Of a stretch of DNA of 9,820 nucleotides, positions 6,899 to 9,820 are shown piece by piece. Source of the stretch: Rhodococcus sp. IITR03 (GTDB taxonomy: Bacteria; Actinomycetota; Actinomycetes; Mycobacteriales; Mycobacteriaceae); NCBI GenBank assembly GCA_001017865.1, contig LATQ01000358.1, positions 1-9,820 of the forward strand. The letters are read 5' to 3'. A model generated the notes under the pieces. The model did not search any database, was not told where the DNA came from, and was given only the letters and a program-made list of their open reading frames with translations. A program made the position numbers and the translations under genes. Within the stretch, counting starts at the first letter, position 1. Each line of letters opens with the position of its first letter.

Positions 6899-7275
6899 TC
6901 AGACGCCGAAGTCGGCCTTCACCTGCTGAGTGCGCTTGTGCTCGACGAAGAAGGACAGGAACGGATGGTACCCGCCAGGAGCGTCCACACCGTCCGGGCG
7001 ATCGGCCAGCGCACCTTGATCGACAGGTCGAAGGTGAGGACCAGGTACACCGCGTACACCCAGCCGTGCACGATCGCGATCCAGGCCGGCACGTTCTCGA
7101 CACCGATGATGTACTTGGCGACCATCTCACCGGTGAGGATCAGCAGCCAGATACCGGTCGCGTAGGCGAGCACGCGGTAACGCAGCAGGGCGGACCGGAT
7201 CTTCTTCCGGTCGGCCTCACTGACGACGCGCGGCGTGGTGGCTTGGCCGGACGCCTGCTCGGGGGTCGTGCTCAC
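6899..7275 (-). pseudogene. DUF3817 integral membrane protein, one-base frameshift near the C-terminus
   Basis: A small conserved membrane protein of unknown function. GTG 7275 has AGGAG 7 bases upstream and overlaps the stop of the LprD-like gene by 4 bases (GTGA), indicating coupled translation. The visible part runs MSTTPEQASGQATTPRVVSE, then three hydrophobic spans: YRVLAYATGIWLLILTGEMV, WIAIVHGWVYAVYLVLTFDL, and RTVWTLLAGTI. After GTI the given frame yields a serine-rich tail ending at 6919. Adding one base at 6963-6964 (CC to CCC on the minus strand) gives PFLSFFVEHKRTQQVKADFGV and a TGA at 6901-6899, which is the familiar DUF3817 ending. Restored length is 125 residues. From memory this resembles M. 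tuberculosis Rv1342c, also next to an LprD-type gene. The frameshift is either a sequence error or loss of the last ~20 residues. Confidence 0.8.
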
Positions 7276-7687
7276 TGAGCGCTCCTATCGGACCTGCGCG
7301 CGAGTTGCGCGAGGTACTCGTTGTACTCGTTGATCTGTCGTGCGTCGGGATCCGCGGTTTCCTGCTCGCGTGCCTCGGCGAGCGTGCGCGGACGGGTGGG
7401 GAGAAGATCCTCGGGGATCTCGGTGGGCCCGTCCGGCTCGGACGGACGTCGTCCGCCGGTGCTCTCGGCTTCCTGCTCCTCCGCTTCGAGGCGCACGAAG
7501 CGTCGATAGGCGTAGACGCAGAAGAATGCGAAGGCAGGCCACTGGAGCGCGTAGCCGAGATTCTGGTAGGTGCCGCCCACCGCTTCGAAGGCGGTCCACT
7601 GCCAGTAACCGAGGCCGAGGCATCCGGCCGCGGCCACCAGGACCAGGATGATCAGGCCAACCGGCGGGGAGGGCGATGCTCGGACAC
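7272..7687 (-). pseudogene. LprD-like small membrane/lipoprotein, one-base frameshift after residue 11
   Basis: The intact part from 7637 reads AAAGCLGLGYWQWTAFEAVG, then GTYQNLGYALQWPAFAFFCV, YAYRRFVRLE and a hydrophilic tail to DRSAQ. This resembles the LprD family (M. tuberculosis Rv1343c, as I recall it), next to DUF3817. In the given frame the only start is GTG 7637, inside the first hydrophobic helix, which is implausible. One frame over, GTG 7687 begins VSEHRPPRRLA and hits a stop at 7654-7652. Adding one base at 7655-7656 (CC to CCC) joins them as RRLALIILVLVAAAGCLGLG: a basic N-terminus, hydrophobic core and AAGC that could be a lipobox. Alternatively the two hydrophobic spans make it a two-helix membrane protein. 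Restored length is about 138 residues. TACCGT lies 7 bases before GTG 7687 and could be a -10 of a leaderless transcript. Confidence 0.72.
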
Positions 7688-7705
7688 GCCCTCGACGGTA
7701 CCCGA

Positions 7706-7743
7706 ACGGTGCACCGACCTGCCAAGACCGGTCGGTGCACCGT
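7706..7743. other. Perfect 14-bp inverted repeat between tRNA-Leu and the LprD-like gene
   Basis: ACGGTGCACCGACC (7706-7719) and GGTCGGTGCACCGT (7730-7743) are perfect inverted copies around a 10-base loop. Each arm also contains the palindrome CGGTGCACCG, so the element is two palindromes 22 bases apart as well as one large hairpin. It begins 13 bases after the tRNA CCA end and lies 18 bases upstream of the proposed GTG 7687. A tRNA terminator (though with no T-run), a two-site operator for the LprD-like gene, or both are possible. Confidence 0.7.
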
Positions 7744-7756
7744 GGGTGAGGTCACG

Positions 7757-7840
7757 TGGTGCGCGAGGGGGACTCGAACCCCCACGTCCGAAGACACGGG
7801 TACCTAAAACCCGGGCGTCTGCCAATTCCGCCACTCGCGC
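7757..7840 (-). tRNA. tRNA-Leu (anticodon UAG), CCA encoded
   Basis: The 84-base gene runs from 7840 to 7757 on the minus strand. Acceptor stem GCGCGAG (7840-7834) pairs with CTCGCGC (7767-7761), followed by discriminator A and encoded CCA. The anticodon stem CGGGT/ACCCG holds loop TTTAGGT, giving UAG, which reads CUA and related leucine codons. The D arm contains TGGCGGAATTGGCAGACGC and the T arm GGGGGTTCGAGTCCCCC. A long variable arm (GTGTCTTCGGACGT) is as expected for a class II leucine tRNA. It lies between the HNH gene pair upstream and the LprD-like gene downstream, all on one strand. Confidence 0.97.
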
Positions 7841-7868
7841 CAGACCTCAGCAGGATACGGCATGGCCG

Positions 7869-8363
7869 TCATTCGGGAGTCGTGCGGTGCTGCACGTTTC
7901 GTCCGGCCCAGGTGGGCGTCTGGCTGTGACAGTTGGGGCACAGGAAGCGGAGGTTCTCCGGACGGGAGTCGTTCGGGTTCCCGTCGATGTGGTCGACGTG
8001 CAATGTGAGCGGTCTCTTGTTCCACTCGGGCTCGGTGCCGCATCGGCTGCACCGGTAGGGGCGTCCGTACTCGACGAGCGCCCGGCGGAGCTGATCCGGT
8101 TTCGTGCGCCTGGATCCGCGCGGTTTCTCGATGAGGAGGTCCTGCCACTCGTGACGGACGTACGGTCTGCGCTCACTCGTCCTGGGCCGTCCGGTGAAGT
8201 GGGACGTGTCGATGCCGAGGGCGTGGATCCGGCGGCTCAGATGCGTGTGGTGCCCGCCGTTGGGTTTAAGACCGAAGTACCGCATGACCTCGGCGAAGTT
8301 GACGCAGTTCCGAACCGCTTCCTGCAGCATCTCTTCGGTGTACTTGACCGGTCGCGCCATCAT
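7869..8363 (-). CDS. HNH endonuclease domain protein (downstream copy of a tandem pair)
   Basis: A 164-residue predicted nicking/cutting nuclease. The N-terminal part (about 5-60) is a helical module, KYTEEMLQEAVRNCVNFAEV...RYFGL, ending in GIDTSHF, which looks like a small DNA-recognition helix domain. Residues 105-155 form the HNH/treble-clef core: zinc cysteines C105-x2-C108 and C142-x2-C145, catalytic H122-x-D124-H125-I-D-G-N129, N131-D132, N137 and H146. All key residues are present, so activity is expected. The ATG at 8363 overlaps the stop of the paralogous upstream gene (ATGA), implying one transcript and coupled translation; ATG 8360 is one codon later. The stop is 28 bases before the tRNA-Leu 5' end. 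Families of this shape occur in phages and on actinobacterial chromosomes. Whether it acts in defence, homing or DNA repair cannot be told here. Confidence 0.88.
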   Translation of the reverse strand: MMARPVKYTEEMLQEAVRNCVNFAEVMRYFGLKPNGGHHTHLSRRIHALGIDTSHFTGRPRTSERRPYVRHEWQDLLIEKPRGSRRTKPDQLRRALVEYGRPYRCSRCGTEPEWNKRPLTLHVDHIDGNPNDSRPENLRFLCPNCHSQTPTWAGRNVQHRTTPE

Positions 8364-8898
8364 GCCGCCTCGTCGGGTTCCGCTCCGGTCCGGCCGGGAG
8401 TCCGCTCGAGGGGCTCGCCGAGAACGCGACGTGCGTTCCTGCCCGCCCAGGTCGGCGTCTGACTGTGGCAATTCGGGCACAGGAACGAAGGTTGTGCGGG
8501 CGGGAGTCGTTCGGATTGCCGTCGACGTGATCGATGTGGAGCGCGAGCGGAGATTCGAGCCACTCCGGTCCGATGCCGCACATCTCGCACTCGTGTGCAC
8601 GACCGTGTTCGAGGAGTGCGCGCCTGAGCACTCTGGTCTCCTTCCGGTTCGAGCCGGCCGGTGCGGCCGTGAGCACGTCCGACCAGTGGAGCCGGTTCCG
8701 GGCCGGTCGTCCCTTCTGGTGGGCCATGCCCCGGAAATGTGATGTGTCGATTCCGTAGGCCTCGATCCGTCGTTTGACGACGACGTAACTACCTCCGCCC
8801 GCTCGCAGTCCCAGATAGCGGAGAACACCCGCAGTGCTGATGGACGCCGCCACCGCTTCCTCCAGCAGTTCCTTCGTGTACCCGATCCGTTTCCCCAT
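8360..8898 (-). pseudogene. HNH endonuclease domain protein (upstream copy), one-base frameshift in the active-site region
   Basis: A paralogue of the gene just downstream, with the same layout: YTKELLEEAVAASISTAGVL, RRIEAYGIDTSHF, then C104-x2-C107 and H121-I-D123-H124-V-D-G-N128-P-N-D-S-R-P-H-N. After R138 the ATG frame departs into an unrelated sequence. Adding one base at 8484-8485 (TT to TTT on the minus strand) restores FLCPNCHSQTPTWAGRNARR and a tail ending at the TGA at 8362-8360, exactly overlapping the ATG of the next gene. Restored length is 179 residues. This clean junction and the retained similarity argue that the gene was intact until very recently, or that the base is missing through sequencing error. 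Start ATG 8898 has AGGGG 7 bases upstream. As read, the second zinc Cys pair and last catalytic residues are lost, so the product would be inactive. Confidence 0.82.
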
Positions 8899-9298
8899 CT
8901 CGCCCCTGTCGAATGTCTGTTCGATCCGACCGGAGGTTAGCTGCGGGCGCCGACACCTTTTCGATCTTGCGATGCACGATCCGCGACGCCCGTCAACAGG
9001 TAACGATTTGATAACGAAAAACGTGAGGGATTCCTCGGGTTCATGGACGTCCACGCATCGGCGCAGCCAGGAGTGATTCGGGTTACCGACCAGTTACTTT
9101 CGAGCGAGTGTGTGAGCGAAATCACTGGTGGGAGGGGTGCCGGGCAAACTGCGCGAAACAAAACATGAGGAACCCCTCATGATTTTGTGCGAACCTGGGC
9201 GTGCCCGAACAGCGGACCACTAGTCCAGCAGCACACCGGCGCGCAGCGCTGACACACGAAGCCTCGACGCCGGGGTGTTCAGGAGAGGAACCACACGC
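8899..9298. other. 400-bp intergenic control region of fas and the HNH operon
   Basis: I find no credible gene here; the open frames are shadows or lack family features. It must hold the minus-strand promoter of the HNH pair and the plus-strand promoter and leader of fas. On the minus strand TTGACG (8996-8991) is a possible -35 but lacks a good -10. Visible elements are: TAACGA direct repeats at 9001-9006 and 9012-9017 (11-bp period); TGAGG-N4-CCTC motifs at 9024-9037 and 9166-9179; a short inverted repeat TTTCG/CGAAA at 9098-9102 and 9117-9121; and GGAC-N5-GTCC at 9214-9226. It is more A/T-rich than its surroundings in 8999-9020 and 9155-9187. Confidence 0.6.
9164..9181. promoter_or_regulatory. 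Candidate fas operator (18-bp palindrome)
   Basis: CATGAGG (9164-9170) and CCTCATG (9175-9181) are perfect inverted 7-base arms with an AACC centre, 117 bases before the fas start and flanked by A/T-rich sequence. A related site, TGAGG-GATT-CCTCG, lies at 9024-9037. Fatty acid synthase genes in this group are known to be controlled by a TetR-type regulator (FasR). I do not claim this is its consensus, only that the shape and place fit a dimeric regulator. Confidence 0.45.
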
Positions 9299-9820
9299 GT
9301 GACGATCGACGAGACCACACCAGGCGACAACGGACGGAACTCGAAGGCATCACGACGCACCACCGATCGGTCCACGGCAGCCGCTCCGGCCCGTGCTCTG
9401 GTCGACAAGCTCCTCGCGGGTGAGCCCTACGCGCTCGCATTCGGTGGCCAGGGTGCCCCCTGGCTCACCTCGCTCGAGGAGCTCAGCCGCGACAACGGAC
9501 TCGAACCGGTCCTCACCGACCTGGTCAACCGCGCCACCGCGCACCTCGCCCCGGTCGCGAGCGACCTCGTCGTGGTCCGCCCGACGGGCTTCGACCCCGT
9601 CGCGTGGATCCTCGAGGCCGAACTCGCCGACGAGGACGACGCGCCCGCCGGCCCCTCCGAAGCAGCTCTCACCTCTGCCGCTGTGTCGCTTCCCGGCGTC
9701 TTCCTTACCCAGGTCGCCGCGCTGCGCGCGCTCGCGAACCAGGGCCTCGACGTCGACTCCGTCGCGCCGAGCTCGGTCATCGGCCACTCGCAGGGCGTCC
9801 TCGCCGTCGAGTCCGTCGCC
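9299..9820 (+). CDS. fas: Type I fatty acid synthase, N-terminal part (runs off window)
   Basis: The first 174 residues of the giant multidomain fatty acid synthase (about 3,000 residues in mycobacteria and rhodococci), which makes long-chain acyl-CoAs for membrane lipids and as mycolic acid precursors. The visible part is the N-terminal acyltransferase domain: ALVDKLLAGEPYALAFGGQG, then HLAPVASDLVVVRPTGFDPV, AAVSLPGVFLTQVAALRALA, and the nucleophile motif G162-H-S164-Q-G near the window end. S164 is the expected acyl-carrying serine. GTG 9299 is chosen because AGGAGAGG lies about 10 bases upstream and the preceding sequence shows no homology. The first ~35 residues are hydrophilic and variable, as usual. 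The ketoreductase, ketosynthase and carrier domains would lie beyond the window. No frame damage is seen in this part. Confidence 0.95.
   Translation, partial: MTIDETTPGDNGRNSKASRRTTDRSTAAAPARALVDKLLAGEPYALAFGGQGAPWLTSLEELSRDNGLEPVLTDLVNRATAHLAPVASDLVVVRPTGFDPVAWILEAELADEDDAPAGPSEAALTSAAVSLPGVFLTQVAALRALANQGLDVDSVAPSSVIGHSQGVLAVESVA

Noticed and set aside
7305..8462. Plus-strand open frame of 385 codons
   Set aside because: It runs antisense across the LprD-like gene, through the tRNA gene and the HNH gene, so it cannot be a real gene.
7757..8898. Genomic island inserted at tRNA-Leu
   Set aside because: The nucleases lie on the 5' side of the tRNA and I found no repeat of the tRNA 3' end and no integrase, so an attachment site cannot be supported.
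9001..9017. TAACGA direct repeats as a replication or integration site
   Set aside because: Only two short copies and no integrase, Rep gene or tRNA-end duplication nearby; kept only as part of the intergenic description.
8899..9054. N-terminal extension of the upstream HNH gene to 9054
   Set aside because: The ATG at 8898 has a ribosome site and aligns with the paralogue start; the extension shows no similarity.
1..9820. CRISPR array, insertion sequence or prophage
   Set aside because: No spaced repeats, transposase, or phage structural genes are visible on either strand.

Overview
The window is high-GC, dense actinobacterial DNA. A type I fatty acid synthase start, a DUF3349 protein, a DUF3817/LprD-like pair and a TetR-controlled DUF2236 oxygenase point to the mycolic-acid group (Mycobacteriales). 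Rhodococcus or a close relative is my best guess. This is inference from gene content; no rRNA or marker gene is present to fix the genus.

Layout. Bases 1-364 (-) hold a DUF3349 gene with a one-base frameshift. Bases 504-1127 (-) hold a TetR repressor, divergent from a MpaB-like (DUF2236) oxygenase at 1184-2425 (+), with a 20-bp imperfect palindrome between them. A strong bidirectional hairpin at 2436-2462 separates this pair from the next block. Bases 2509-3406 (-) encode an RsbV-like STAS protein followed by an RsbW-like ATP-binding anti-sigma kinase. Divergent from them, 3559-6822 (+) encodes a REC-PP2C (RsbU/RsbP-type) phosphatase, a CHASE3/HAMP histidine kinase and an Rcp1-type single-domain response regulator. 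Another convergent hairpin at 6844-6876 ends this operon. Bases 6899-7687 (-) hold a DUF3817 membrane protein gene and an LprD-like gene upstream of it, both frameshifted as read. tRNA-Leu(UAG) lies at 7757-7840 (-). Two paralogous HNH endonuclease genes follow at 7869-8898 (-), the upstream one frameshifted. A 400-bp non-coding stretch with inverted repeats leads to the start of fas at 9299 (+), which runs out of the window.

How the genes work together. The central ~4.3 kb is a self-contained envelope-to-transcription switch. The inferred flow is: CHASE3 kinase senses a signal; phosphorelay reaches the stand-alone REC and/or the REC of the phosphatase; PP2C dephosphorylates the STAS protein; the STAS protein binds the RsbW-like kinase; a sigma factor is released. 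No sigma factor gene lies in the window, so the target is unknown.

A notable pattern is four separate genes that each become full-length family members if one base is added to a two-base run (306-307, 6963-6964, 7655-7656, 8484-8485). All four changes are of the same kind, which suggests sequencing or assembly error more than decay, although real inactivation cannot be excluded from the sequence alone.
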